A stretch of DNA of 64,000 bases from CALMKX01 sp036274895 (GCA_036274895.1 DASUEU010000039.1:62001-126000), one strand, 5' to 3'. Shown: positions 25,413 to 33,630, numbered from the stretch's first letter. Numbers and translations are program-made. The notes: generated by a model from the letters alone, not told the origin.

Positions 25413-26042
25413 TCACGGCGCCAGGGGCTGTAGGCGCGTCGCCGTGTACTCGCCGCCGCCCACATCGAGAATCGGCTCGCCGTCCGGGGGCAGCACGTCC
25501 ACCGTGGAGACGGCGCGGAAGCTATGACCTCCCTCGAGGAAGATCCGGTTGCGCACCCGGATGCGCCCGGTCGGGGTCCCCTGCTCGTCAAAGGCGAACA
25601 GCTCGAAGGTGAGGACGAAGCCATTCTTGGTCTGCACCCAGACGCCGTGGGCCGGTCCCTCGACCAGGCTGCCGAGCAAACTCGAGGTCTCGGTGAAGGT
25701 GCCGTCGGCGTGGAAGGTCTGGAGGGCGTCGAAGTCCTGGCTGGGGTCCGGCCCCGGCACGTGGACGTTCCAGGTGCCGATGATCCGCGGCTTGGGCAGG
25801 TTCTGGGCTTCGGCCAGCTGAGCCTCGCCGGCGCCTTCGTCGGCCAACTCGGCGAGGCGGGGCTCCGGCAGCGGCCGGGCCAGGCCGTCGCGCAGGTCGA
25901 GCAGGAGCTGGCGCGCCTGGCCGACGGCCTCGGCGAGGCCCGGACGCTCCGCGGCGAGCGCGGCCGGGGCGAGCGCCAGCCAGCCGGCGGCAGCGAGGGC
26001 CAGGGTGGTGGGGCGGATGATCGAGAGGGGCATGCGGTTCAT
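25413..26042 (-). CDS. Secreted lipocalin-like hypothetical protein
   Basis: The 209-residue product has a signal peptide (LALAAAGWLALAPAALAAE) and a short helical region. A beta-rich domain starting IIGTWNVHVPGPD then continues with TFHADGTFTETSS and HGVWVQTKNGFVLTFELFAF. This pattern (GTW, then FxxDGT, then GxW) is common in small lipocalin-like or calycin proteins that bind hydrophobic ligands or act as secreted markers. It is divergently transcribed from the wHTH-TPR regulator 99 bases away, which may control it. No catalytic residues are evident. Confidence 0.65.
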   Translation of the reverse strand: MNRMPLSIIRPTTLALAAAGWLALAPAALAAERPGLAEAVGQARQLLLDLRDGLARPLPEPRLAELADEGAGEAQLAEAQNLPKPRIIGTWNVHVPGPDPSQDFDALQTFHADGTFTETSSLLGSLVEGPAHGVWVQTKNGFVLTFELFAFDEQGTPTGRIRVRNRIFLEGGHSFRAVSTVDVLPPDGEPILDVGGGEYTATRLQPLAP

Positions 26043-26111
26043 GGTCTTTCCTCCTTGGGGTCGTTGGGTTGCAGCGATTCGTGTCGGAGGGGAGAATGCC
26101 CGCGACCCCCG

Positions 26112-26140
26112 TTGAAAGTCGTGGCGAGGCCGCTGAAAGT
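26112..26140 (+). promoter_or_regulatory. Direct-repeat regulatory box before the wHTH regulator
   Basis: TGAAAGT occurs at 26113-26119 and 26134-26140, exactly 21 bases apart, in the 99-base region shared by the divergent regulator and lipocalin-like genes. OmpR/PhoB-type wHTH proteins usually bind such direct repeats, so autoregulation is a reasonable inference. The second half-site abuts the regulator ATG. Confidence 0.4.
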
Positions 26141-26141
26141 T

Positions 26142-27914
26142 ATGAAATCTGGCTCGGGCGCCGACCGCTGCTATCGCTTCGGAGCCTTCCGTATCGACAC
26201 CCTCCGCCGGGTGCTCGAGCAGGAGGGCCGGCTGGTGCCGATGCCCCGTAAGTCAGCGGAGATCCTCCTCCTGCTGCTCGCCGAGCCGGGTAGGCTGGTG
26301 ACCAAGGAGGAGCTGTTCCGCAGCGTCTGGCCAGAGGTGGTGGTCGAGGAGAACAGCCTGGCCCAGGCCATCTCCGCCCTGCGCAAGGCGCTGGGGGACG
26401 AGGCCCGAGGGGGCGATCGGGCGCCGCGCTTCGTCGAAACCGTGGCCCGGCATGGCTATCGGTTCTGTGGCCGGACGGAGTCCGAGCCCGCAGTCTCGCC
26501 GAGCCCGTTGGCAGCTCTCGAGGCCGAGCCCGCCCTCCCGCATCCGGAGCCCGTGCTCGCGGTACTGCCCTTCCGGCTGCTCGGCTCCGGCGGTGTGGAC
26601 GACGAGCTGGGCCTCGGCCTCGCCGATGCCTTGATCTCCCGGCTGGCCTGCCTCTCCGGGCTGCGCCTGCGTTCGACGGCGGCCGTGCGCCGCTGGGCTG
26701 GGGGTGCCGACGTCGACCCGCTGGCAGCAGGGCGGGAGCTCATGGCCGACTACGTCCTCGACGGCCACCTGCGCCAGCTCGGAAACCGGTTGGCGGTCAG
26801 CGCCCAGCTGCTGCGCACCGACGGCGGCGACCTGCTGTGGGCCGAGCGGCTCGGGGAGAGTCTGGACGACCTGCTGGAGATGGAGGACCGTCTCGCCGAG
26901 CGCATCGCCCAGGCCCTCGCTCTCGGTTGGCGACGCGATCGCCCGGCGTGGCGCCGTGGCACCGTGGACGTGGCCGCTTACCAGCTCTACTGGCGGGGCC
27001 GGCAGGCCGCCAATCGCATGAGCGCCGACGGCCACGCCCAAGCCCGCGCGGCCTTCGAGGCGGCGATCGCGAGGGACCCGCTCTTCGCCCTCGCCTACGA
27101 AGGGCTGGCCTACGCCGACGTGATGGCGGTGGACCTGTTCGTTCCCTCGGCCGTGGGCTTCCCCCGGGCTCGGAAGGCCGCCGAGCAGGCCCTGGTGCTG
27201 GACCCCGGGCTGGCCCTGGCCCACTGCGCTCTCGCGGGCGTGGCCTTCTGGCACGACCGTGACCTGCGCGCCGCCGAGGCCGAGATCCGGGCGGCCCTGG
27301 CCCTCGATCCCGAGGGCGCCTCCACCCGCCGGGGCGCGGGTTGGCTGCTGGCCCTCGCCGGTCGCTTCGAGGAGGCCTACGGCCTGTTCGCTACCGGCGC
27401 AGCGGCCGACCCCTTCGACATCGAGCAGGTGATCTTCGAAGCAGCTTGCCTCTACTCCGGCCGCCGCTTCGACGAGGCCATGGTCCTCTGCCGCCGCGGC
27501 ATCTCCTTCGACCCGAGCAACTGGCTGCCGCAGGTCCTGATGGGCCGCTGCTGGGAGGCCCGGGGCGACCTGGACGAGGCCCTCTCCCACTTCGAGGTCG
27601 CCGCCCGCCTCGATCCCACGGTCCCCGAGATCCAGGCGGATCTCGGCCGGGCCCTCGGGCTCGCCGGCAGGGCGAAGGAGGCGCGAGTGGTGCTCGCGGG
27701 CCTCGGCGAGCCGGCTCGCTTCGCTTTCGTCCCGGCATTCGCCCGAGCCATGGTCCACCTCGGCCTGGGCGAGAAGGACCGCTGCTTCGCCGAGCTGGAG
27801 GCGAGCCTCGCCGAGCGCTCCTGGTACGTCTCCTGGCTCAGGACCGTCCCCGCCCTGGACCCGATCCGCCCGGACCCCCGTTTCGCCGACCTGCAACGCC
27901 GCTCGGGGCTGTGA
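26142..27914 (+). CDS. CadC-type wHTH transcriptional regulator with TPR domain
   Basis: The 590-residue protein begins with an OmpR/PhoB-type winged helix (residues 8-105; RLVTKEELFRSVWPEVVVEENSL in two parts and the closing RHGYRF). A TolB-N-like alpha/beta domain follows (about 130-260; VLAVLPFRLLGSG, YVLDGHLRQLG, RLGESLDDLLEMED). TPR repeats run from about 280 to the end (AYEGLAYADVM, AEIRAALALDPEGAS, LDEALSHFEVAARLDP). Such regulators are common in Acidobacteriota; the sensory or partner-binding role of the TPR part is inferred. There is no membrane helix, unlike CadC. The ATG at 26142 is the only sensible start. Confidence 0.85.
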   Translation: MKSGSGADRCYRFGAFRIDTLRRVLEQEGRLVPMPRKSAEILLLLLAEPGRLVTKEELFRSVWPEVVVEENSLAQAISALRKALGDEARGGDRAPRFVETVARHGYRFCGRTESEPAVSPSPLAALEAEPALPHPEPVLAVLPFRLLGSGGVDDELGLGLADALISRLACLSGLRLRSTAAVRRWAGGADVDPLAAGRELMADYVLDGHLRQLGNRLAVSAQLLRTDGGDLLWAERLGESLDDLLEMEDRLAERIAQALALGWRRDRPAWRRGTVDVAAYQLYWRGRQAANRMSADGHAQARAAFEAAIARDPLFALAYEGLAYADVMAVDLFVPSAVGFPRARKAAEQALVLDPGLALAHCALAGVAFWHDRDLRAAEAEIRAALALDPEGASTRRGAGWLLALAGRFEEAYGLFATGAAADPFDIEQVIFEAACLYSGRRFDEAMVLCRRGISFDPSNWLPQVLMGRCWEARGDLDEALSHFEVAARLDPTVPEIQADLGRALGLAGRAKEARVVLAGLGEPARFAFVPAFARAMVHLGLGEKDRCFAELEASLAERSWYVSWLRTVPALDPIRPDPRFADLQRRSGL

Positions 27915-27949
27915 GCGGACATCGCAGAGCAGGGGTAAGATTGCCGGTC

Positions 27950-27963
27950 AGTCAGGCCTGACT
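27950..27963. promoter_or_regulatory. Toxin-antitoxin operator palindrome
   Basis: AGTCAGGCCTGACT is a perfect 14-bp palindrome ending 13 bases before the DUF433 antitoxin ATG, next to the AGGGAGG ribosome binding site. A TAAGAT possible -10 lies at 27936-27941. Antitoxins usually repress their own operon through such palindromes. Confidence 0.5.
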
Positions 27964-27976
27964 AGGGAGGCGACAG

Positions 27977-28216
27977 ATGGCGGAGATCGAGCGCATTCGA
28001 GTCAGTCCAGGAATTCACTTCGGGAAGCCCCACATCGCCGGGACCCGGATCACGGTGCAGAGCGTCCTCGAGCTTCTGGAAGCAGATCTCTCCTTCGACA
28101 CCATCATCCGTGACTACTACCCCGATCTCACTCTCGACGACATTCACGCCTGCCTGCGCTACGCCATCGCCCTGATCGCTGCGGAGGACATCCACCTGAC
28201 CGCGGTTCCAGCGTGA
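27977..28216 (+). CDS. DUF433 antitoxin
   Basis: The 79-residue protein is a full-length DUF433 domain. The hallmark HFGKPHIAGTRITVQSVLEL is followed by a small HTH-like helix set ending in YYPDLTLDDIHACLRYA. DUF433 proteins pair with PIN-like DUF5615 proteins as predicted antitoxins that also bind DNA. The downstream gene overlaps by four bases (GTGA), and a perfect palindrome lies upstream, both typical of toxin-antitoxin operons. The target cellular process is the toxin's presumed RNA cleavage. Confidence 0.85.
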   Translation: MAEIERIRVSPGIHFGKPHIAGTRITVQSVLELLEADLSFDTIIRDYYPDLTLDDIHACLRYAIALIAAEDIHLTAVPA

Positions 28217-28566
28217 GACTGCTCCTCGACCAAGACGTCTACGCCCTCACGGCTCGGTTCCTGGCAGATCGGGGTCATGATGTCGTCACGGCGGCCGAGC
28301 GTGGGCTTCACGAGGCGGAGGACCGAAGGCTGCTGGAGGCTGCTCGCCTCGAGAATCGGATTCTGGTCACCAGAGACCGGGACTATGGCGCCCTTGTCTT
28401 TCTCGAGGCGGTGGGCACCGGCGTGCTCTATCTTCGGGGACTGCCCTCGGTGATCACCGCGATCCATGCGCAGCTCGAACGGGTGCTCGAGATTCACTCT
28501 CAAGCGGAGCTGACCGACGCTTTCGTGGTCGTCGAGCCGGGCGGCTTCCGTTTTCGTCGTCGCTAG
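28213..28566 (+). CDS. DUF5615 PIN-like toxin
   Basis: The 117-residue product starts at a GTG overlapping the antitoxin stop. It has the PIN-like acidic residues of DUF5615: LLLDQDV (Asp near residue 6), GHDVVTAAERGLHEAEDRRLLE and ILVTRDRDYG. PIN-fold toxins are metal-dependent RNases; for DUF5615 this is inferred from fold and pairing. The C-terminus after VVVEPGGFRFRRR is basic. Together with the DUF433 gene this makes a complete type II toxin-antitoxin module between the regulator and thiG. Confidence 0.82.
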   Translation: MRLLLDQDVYALTARFLADRGHDVVTAAERGLHEAEDRRLLEAARLENRILVTRDRDYGALVFLEAVGTGVLYLRGLPSVITAIHAQLERVLEIHSQAELTDAFVVVEPGGFRFRRR

Positions 28567-28578
28567 TCTCAAAGGGCT

Positions 28579-29379
28579 CTACTCGATCAATCCTTCGAGG
28601 GGTGACGAGGCGGTGGCGTAGAGCTTCCTCGGGATGCGCCCGGCGTGGGCGGCGAGCCAGCCGGCTTCGACCGCGAGCTTCATCGCCCGGGCCATGCGCA
28701 CGGGGTCCTTGGCGCCGGCGATACCGGTGTTCATCAGCACCCCGGCGGCCCCCAGCTCCATGGCGATGGCGGCGTCGCTCGCCGTGCCGACTCCGGCGTC
28801 GACGATGATCGGCACCGTGGCCTGCTCCAGGATGATGCGCAGGTTGGCGGGGTTGCGAATGCCCATGCCGGAGCCGATCGGCGCGCCCAGAGGCATCACC
28901 GCGGCGCAGCCGAGGTCGGCGAGCTTCTTGGCCACGATCGGATCGTCGTTGGTGTAGGCGAGCACCACGAAGCCCTCGGCCACCAGGGTCTTGGTGGCCA
29001 CCAGCAGCTCGCCGGTGTCGGGGAAAAGCGTCTGGGGGTCGCCGATCACTTCCAACTTCACCCAGTTCCAACCCCCCACTTCCCTTCCCAACCGCGCGGT
29101 CCGCACCGCCTCGTCGGCCGTGTAGCAGCCGGCGGTGTTGGGCAAGAGGAGGTACTTCGCCGGGTCGATGGCGTCGATCAGCGAGCCCTTGCCGAGCTGG
29201 TCCAAGGCCACGCGGCGCAGGGCCACGGTGACCATCTCGGTCTCTGCGGCCTCGAAAGAGCGCACCATGGTCTCGGCATCGGGGTACTTGCCAGTGCCGA
29301 GGATCAGACGAGAGCGAAAGGTCCGGTCGGCGATGGTGAGGGGCGCCACCTCGACCGCAGGTTCGAGCAAGGTCTCCAT
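28579..29379 (-). CDS. thiG: Thiazole synthase
   Basis: ThiG condenses deoxyxylulose phosphate, dehydroglycine and ThiS-thiocarboxylate to the thiazole phosphate of thiamine. The 266-residue TIM barrel shows FRSRLILGTGKY at the start and the active-site lysine in WVKLEVIGDPQTLFPD. APIGSGMGIRNPANLRII, DAGVGTASDAAIAMELGA and GVLMNTGIAGAKDPVRMARAM in two parts form the phosphate-binding end. Length is normal. No thiS, thiF or thiH is adjacent, so the partners must lie elsewhere. It faces the toxin-antitoxin module tail to tail with a 12-base gap and follows the pan genes. Confidence 0.95.
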   Translation of the reverse strand: METLLEPAVEVAPLTIADRTFRSRLILGTGKYPDAETMVRSFEAAETEMVTVALRRVALDQLGKGSLIDAIDPAKYLLLPNTAGCYTADEAVRTARLGREVGGWNWVKLEVIGDPQTLFPDTGELLVATKTLVAEGFVVLAYTNDDPIVAKKLADLGCAAVMPLGAPIGSGMGIRNPANLRIILEQATVPIIVDAGVGTASDAAIAMELGAAGVLMNTGIAGAKDPVRMARAMKLAVEAGWLAAHAGRIPRKLYATASSPLEGLIE

Positions 29380-29405
29380 GGCCGGAAGTCTATCGGAGCT
29401 TCTGA

Positions 29406-29483
29406 CCGGGCAAGGTGCCTTCGCGAAGCGGCGCCACCCTGAAGGGGTCAGGGGCGAGCATCGCAGGAGGGAGCCTTGCCCGG
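29406..29483 (-). promoter_or_regulatory. Long stem-loop between panD and thiG
   Basis: CCGGGCAAGG (29406-29415) and CCTTGCCCGG (29474-29483) are perfect 10-bp complements enclosing a 58-base loop that contains the small palindrome CTTCGCGAAG. On the minus strand it follows panD and precedes thiG, so it may be a terminator or a leader structure. It does not match the TPP riboswitch core as far as I can see. Confidence 0.35.
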
Positions 29484-29490
29484 CCTTCGT

Positions 29491-29859
29491 CTAGAACGAC
29501 AGCAGGGCCGGCTCCAGGATCCGGTTGGCCTCATCGACCAGGATCACCGTCGGTTGGTGCCGGCGCGCCTCCTGGTCCTCGTAGTTGGCGTAGCTAGCCA
29601 GGATCACGAGGTCGCCCTTGCTCGCCTTGTGGGCAGCGGCGCCGTTGATGATCACGTCGCCGCTGCCCCGAGCCGCGGGGATGGCGTAGGTGGCGAAGCG
29701 CTCGCCGTTGGTGACGTTGTAGATCTCGACCCGCTCGTTGGCCAGCAGGTCCGCGGCCTCGAGCAGGTCGAGGTCGATGGCGACCGAGCCTTGATAGTGC
29801 AGATCCGCACCGGTGACCGTGGCGCGGTGGATCTTCGACTTCATCATCGTTCTTTGCAT
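29491..29859 (-). CDS. panD: Aspartate 1-decarboxylase
   Basis: PanD makes beta-alanine for pantothenate from L-aspartate. It is a pyruvoyl enzyme that self-cleaves, here between Gly24 and Ser25 in ADLHYQGSVAID. Other family signatures are KSKIHRATVT at the N-terminus, VYNVTNGERFATYAI-like VEIYNVTNGERF, and GAAAHKASKGDLVIL near residues 75-90. The 122-residue length is normal. It lies two bases from panC on the same strand, completing a panB-panC-panD operon. Confidence 0.95.
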   Translation of the reverse strand: MQRTMMKSKIHRATVTGADLHYQGSVAIDLDLLEAADLLANERVEIYNVTNGERFATYAIPAARGSGDVIINGAAAHKASKGDLVILASYANYEDQEARRHQPTVILVDEANRILEPALLSF

Positions 29860-29861
29860 GG

Positions 29862-30710
29862 CTAGACCGTCAGGGAGAAGTTGTCGATCAGGCGCACGCC
29901 GCCCAAGGTGACGGCGAGCGGGAGCACGATCCGGCCAGCGAGCGATTCGACCGGCCGGAAGGAATGAGCGTCCACCACCTCGGCGTAGTCCACCTCGGCC
30001 AGCGGCTCATCGGAAAGCACGTTGCGAAGAATGCGGCGGATCTCCTCTCCCCGCCGCTCTCCCCCTTCGATCGCCTCGCGGGCTGCCGAGAGGGCGCGGT
30101 AGAGCACGGGAGCCGCGGCCCGCGCCGCGGGGGAGAGGTTCAAGTTGCGCGAGGACATGGCCAGGCCGTCGGGCTCCCGCACCGTGGGGCCGGGGAGGAT
30201 CTCGACGTCCAGGCCCAGGTCCCGCACTAGCCGCCGCACCACGGCGAGCTGCTGGGCGTCCTTCTCGCCGAAGACGGCGAGGTCGGGCCGGATCAGGTTG
30301 AAGAGGACCGTCACCACCGTGGCCACGCCGCGGAAGTGCCCCGGCCGCCAGGCGCCTTCCAGCCCCTCGGCCGGTGGCCCGGCCACCTCGACCCGGGTGA
30401 CGTGGCCGGCAGGGTAGATCGCCGCGGCGTCGGGCAGGAAGAGCAGGTCGCAGCCGGCAGCCCGGAGCAACTCGGCATCTCGTTCGGGCATGCGGGGATA
30501 GTGCTCGAGATCCTCGGCGCGGTTGAACTGCTGGGGGTTGACGAAGACCGAGGCCACGACCCGCTGGGCCCTGCCCCGGGCGAGGGCGACGAGCGAGAGG
30601 TGGCCCTCGTGCAGCGCGCCCATGGTGGGCACGAAGGCGATCGTCTGGCCACGCTCCCGCCAGAGGGGGAGCTCGGGGCGCAGCTGCTCAGGGGTGCGGG
30701 CGATGAGCAT
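29862..30710 (-). CDS. panC: Pantothenate synthetase
   Basis: PanC ligates pantoate and beta-alanine with ATP. The 282-residue protein carries the nucleotidyl-transferase HIGH-like motif GALHEGHLSL near residues 32-41. FVNPQQFNRAEDLEHYPR, FGEKDAQQLAVVRRLVRDL and the KMSKS-like SSRNLNLSP around 180 are also present. The C-terminal domain (VDYAEVVDA) is present. It sits 12 bases after panB and two before panD, all on the minus strand, so the three pathway enzymes are made together. Confidence 0.95.
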   Translation of the reverse strand: MLIARTPEQLRPELPLWRERGQTIAFVPTMGALHEGHLSLVALARGRAQRVVASVFVNPQQFNRAEDLEHYPRMPERDAELLRAAGCDLLFLPDAAAIYPAGHVTRVEVAGPPAEGLEGAWRPGHFRGVATVVTVLFNLIRPDLAVFGEKDAQQLAVVRRLVRDLGLDVEILPGPTVREPDGLAMSSRNLNLSPAARAAAPVLYRALSAAREAIEGGERRGEEIRRILRNVLSDEPLAEVDYAEVVDAHSFRPVESLAGRIVLPLAVTLGGVRLIDNFSLTV

Positions 30711-30722
30711 GGACGTTCGACC

Positions 30723-31568
30723 TCAGGCACCGCCATAGAGGCGGGCCACGTCTGCGGGCTGCACCGGCCCGTAGCTCTCGTCGTCGCCCGGGAAGCGGCC
30801 GGCGCGCACGTCCTCGGCGTAGGCCTCGAGGGCCTGCCGGGCCGCCGGGCCCAGCTGGGCATAACGCCGCACGAAGCGGGGAGCGATGCGCTCCTCGATG
30901 CCCAGCAGATCCTGGTAGACCAGGATCTGGCCGTCGCAGGCCGCCCCGGCGCCGATGCCGATGGTGGGGATCCCGAGGCGGGCGGAGACCTCCGCCGCCA
31001 GGTCCGCCGGGATGCACTCGAGCACCAGCGCGAACGCCCCCGCCTCCTCGAGCTCGAGGGCAGAGGCGACCAGGGCCTCCCGCGCCTGCGCCGAGCGGCC
31101 CTGCACCTTGAAGCCCCCGAGCCGCAGCACGGACTGCGGCGTCAGCCCCAGGTGGGCCATGACCGGGATCTCGGCCTCGATGAGGGCGCGGACGATCTCC
31201 GGCCGGGCGCCCTCGATCTTCACCGCCTGCGCACCGCCTTCCTTGATGAAGCGCAGGGCCTCGGTGACGGTGGCTGTGGGGCCCAGGTGGAAAGAGCCGT
31301 AGGGCATGTCCGCCACCAGCAGGGCGCGGGAGAGGCCCCGCCGTACGGCCTTGACGTGGTGGAGCATCTCCTCGACGGTAACCGAGAGGGTGTCCGGGTG
31401 GCCGAGCACCACCATGGCTAGCGAGTCCCCGACCAGCACCAGGTCGACCCCGGCGGCATCGGCCTGGCGGGCCTGCTGGAAGTCGTAGGCGGTGACGGCG
31501 ACCAGCTTCTCGCCACGAGAGGGGGCGGACTCGACCCAGGGAACGGTGACCTTCTTCTCCTGCCGCAT
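30723..31568 (-). CDS. panB: 3-methyl-2-oxobutanoate hydroxymethyltransferase
   Basis: PanB adds a hydroxymethyl group from methylene-tetrahydrofolate to ketoisovalerate, the first pantothenate step. The 281-residue TIM barrel has VAVTAYDFQQARQADAAGVD near the start, LVLVGDSLAMVVLGH with the metal-binding Asp, and VKIEGARPEIVRALIEAEIPVMAHLGLTPQS in pieces. IGIGAGAACDGQILVYQDLLG is near residue 190. Length and motifs are complete. A 250-base gap with a small hairpin separates it from the deoxynucleoside kinase gene upstream. Confidence 0.95.
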   Translation of the reverse strand: MRQEKKVTVPWVESAPSRGEKLVAVTAYDFQQARQADAAGVDLVLVGDSLAMVVLGHPDTLSVTVEEMLHHVKAVRRGLSRALLVADMPYGSFHLGPTATVTEALRFIKEGGAQAVKIEGARPEIVRALIEAEIPVMAHLGLTPQSVLRLGGFKVQGRSAQAREALVASALELEEAGAFALVLECIPADLAAEVSARLGIPTIGIGAGAACDGQILVYQDLLGIEERIAPRFVRRYAQLGPAARQALEAYAEDVRAGRFPGDDESYGPVQPADVARLYGGA

Positions 31569-31650
31569 CGCGCGCCTCCATCGCGCCGGGGCACGGGGGC
31601 CTTGGGCGCGGACGGGCTCGAACCTGTGGCAGGGGTCAGCCGGGCGTTCG

Positions 31651-31667
31651 GGAGGGGGTGCCCCTCC
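31651..31667 (-). terminator. Short hairpin after the menaquinone/kinase operon
   Basis: GGAGGGG and CCCCTCC form a 7-bp stem around a 3-base loop, about 155 bases past the kinase stop and before panB. The remaining 31569-31821 sequence shows no gene. Weak evidence; it is the only hairpin noticed in the gap. Confidence 0.3.
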
Positions 31668-31821
31668 GTTCGGCCAGGCAGACGGAAGGGGCCTTCGGGG
31701 CGCGGGTCAGGAGATCTCGGGAGCCGCCTTCCGGTGAGTGAGGTGCCGGTCCATCGGATCCGGCCCTCCCGCAGGCGGCGCCAACAACTCCCGGGCGCCT
31801 CGGCTTCCGTCTCGGTCCCGC

Positions 31822-32472
31822 CTACCGGGATCCAAGCGGTACGAAGTACTCGGTGCCGCGTACGGGGCGTTGCAGCCGGCGGATCAGCTCCTCGAAGTCC
31901 TCGGGACGTTCGGGGAAGTTCATGTGCCGGGTGTCCACCACCAGCAGAGGCGACCGATCGTAGTAATGATAGTAGTGGTTGTATGCGTCGATCAACTCGG
32001 CCAGGTAGTCGCGGGAGATTTCCTTCTCGACCGACCGCGCCCTCTTCTTGATCCGCTCGACGCAGGTGTCGACGTCGGCGACCAGGTAGAGCACCAGCTC
32101 CGGCTTGGGCACCTGGGGCTCGAGCAGGGTGTAGAGCTTGTCGAAGAGCATCAGCTCGTCGTCGGAGAGCGTCAGGTAGGCGAAGATCCGGTTCTTCTGG
32201 AAGGTGTAGTCGGAGACCACCAGCCGGTGGAACAGCTCCCGCTGCACCACCTCCTGCTGTTGCTTGTAGCGCGACAGCAGGAAGTACAGCTCGGTCTGGA
32301 AGGCGGCCCCCTCGCGGTCCTTGTAGAAGGCGCCGAGGAAGGGGTTCTCGACGTCCTCGAGCACCTTCACCCCCTCGTAGCGTCCGGTCAGCATCTCGAC
32401 CAGCGTGGTCTTGCCCACGCCGATCGGGCCGTCCACCGCCAGGTACTGGAAGGGGAGGGTGTCGCCGCTCAC
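31822..32472 (-). CDS. Deoxynucleoside kinase
   Basis: The 216-residue protein belongs to the dCK/dGK-type deoxynucleoside kinase family, which phosphorylates salvaged deoxynucleosides. Walker A is AVDGPIGVGKTTL (residues 12-24). The family phrases VLEDVENPFLGAFYKD, FQTELYFLLSRYKQQQEV and VSDYTFQKNRIFAYLTL (substrate site), and the lid KKRARSVEKEISRDYL, are all present. The GTG at 32472 overlaps the mqnE stop (GTGA), so it is coupled to the menaquinone genes although no biochemical link is known. The other possible start upstream is antisense-like noise. Confidence 0.88.
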   Translation of the reverse strand: MSGDTLPFQYLAVDGPIGVGKTTLVEMLTGRYEGVKVLEDVENPFLGAFYKDREGAAFQTELYFLLSRYKQQQEVVQRELFHRLVVSDYTFQKNRIFAYLTLSDDELMLFDKLYTLLEPQVPKPELVLYLVADVDTCVERIKKRARSVEKEISRDYLAELIDAYNHYYHYYDRSPLLVVDTRHMNFPERPEDFEELIRRLQRPVRGTEYFVPLGSR

Positions 32473-33593
32473 GCGGGCACGGGCTGGCGGGCGATGGGGT
32501 TGTAGAGGGTGTCGCGCTCCACCGGCACGAAGCCGGCCTCGCGCACGATGCGCTCCAGCTCCGGCCGGGACATCTGCTGGCCGGACTCCGCACCGGCCAT
32601 CTGGTAGATGGTCTCCTCGACCACGGTGCCGTCGAGGTCGTCGGCGCCGAAGCCGAGGGCTACCTGGGCCAGCTTGGGCGTGACCATGATCCAGTAGGCC
32701 TTGATGTGCGGAATGTTGTCCAGTACCAGGCGGGCGGTGGCGATGTGGCGCAGATCGTCGAGCCCGGTGGTGTGGTACTGGAGGCCGAGATAGTTGTTCT
32801 CGGGGTGGTAGGCGAGCGGGATGAAGGCGTTGAAGCCGCCGGTCTCGTCCTGGAGCGCGCGCAGGCGCATCAGGTGATCCACCTTGTGGGGCACCCGCTC
32901 GACGTGGCCGTAGAGCATGGTGCAGTTGGAATGGAGGCCGAGGCGGTGGGCGGTGCGGTGGACCTCGATCCACTCGCCGGCGTCGAGCTTGCCGTCGCAG
33001 ATGATCTCGCGCACTTCGGGGTGGAAGATCTCCGCGCCGCCGCCGGGCAGCGAGCCGAGGCCCGCCGCCATCAGGCGCTTCAGGACCTCCTCGATCGAGA
33101 TCTTCTCGCGCTGGGCGAAGAAGCCGATCTCGATCGCCGTGAACGCCTTCAAGTGCACCCGGGGGAAGCGCTCCTTGAGGCCGCGCAACATCTCCAGGTA
33201 CCAGTCCAGGGACAGGTCCGGGTGCAGACCGCCCACGATGTGGAACTCCGTGACCTCGTTGCCACCCTGCTCGGCGGCACGGCGGTAGACCTCCTCGTGG
33301 CTCATCTGCCAGGCGTGGGCCTCACCGGGCAGGGCCGCGAAGCTGCAGAACTTGCAGTTGTAGGTGTAGACACAGATGTTGGTCGGGTTGATGTGGCGGT
33401 TGACGTTGAAGAACGTCACGTCCCCCCACAGACGGCGGCGTACGGCGTTGGCGAGCTGGCCGAGGTGGAGCACGTGGGGCGTGGTGAAGCAGAGCTCGGC
33501 ATCGGCCTCGTCCAGCCGGACCCCGTCACGCACCTTGGCGGCCAACGCGACGAGATCGGACGGGAAGGTCTCGGGGCGAATCTCAGTGGACAT
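32469..33593 (-). CDS. mqnE: Aminofutalosine synthase (menaquinone, futalosine route)
   Basis: MqnE is the radical SAM enzyme that joins the enolpyruvyl-benzoate product to SAM to give aminofutalosine. The 374-residue sequence matches the family: FNVNRHINPTNICVY, GGLHPDLSLDWYLEMLR, SLPGGGAEIFHPEVR, MLYGHVE, AFIPLAYHPENN and LDNIPHIKAYWIM. Its neighbours are prenyltransferase and UbiX-type genes, supporting menaquinone. The cluster cysteines are spaced CX5CX2C (C-VYTYN-C-KF-C), two residues longer than the CX3CX2C expected for this family. MqnC was considered, but the later motifs fit MqnE better. mqnA, B, C and D are not in the window. Confidence 0.88.
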   Translation of the reverse strand: MSTEIRPETFPSDLVALAAKVRDGVRLDEADAELCFTTPHVLHLGQLANAVRRRLWGDVTFFNVNRHINPTNICVYTYNCKFCSFAALPGEAHAWQMSHEEVYRRAAEQGGNEVTEFHIVGGLHPDLSLDWYLEMLRGLKERFPRVHLKAFTAIEIGFFAQREKISIEEVLKRLMAAGLGSLPGGGAEIFHPEVREIICDGKLDAGEWIEVHRTAHRLGLHSNCTMLYGHVERVPHKVDHLMRLRALQDETGGFNAFIPLAYHPENNYLGLQYHTTGLDDLRHIATARLVLDNIPHIKAYWIMVTPKLAQVALGFGADDLDGTVVEETIYQMAGAESGQQMSRPELERIVREAGFVPVERDTLYNPIARQPVPA

Positions 33594-33630
33594 GGCTGGC
33601 GTTTTCCTGGGTGGGTCTTCCTGGGGGGAC

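Noticed and set aside
32469..33593. Call as MqnC
   Set aside because: Later motifs such as SLPGGGAEIFHPEVR and NIPHIKAYW fit MqnE; MqnC is expected elsewhere.
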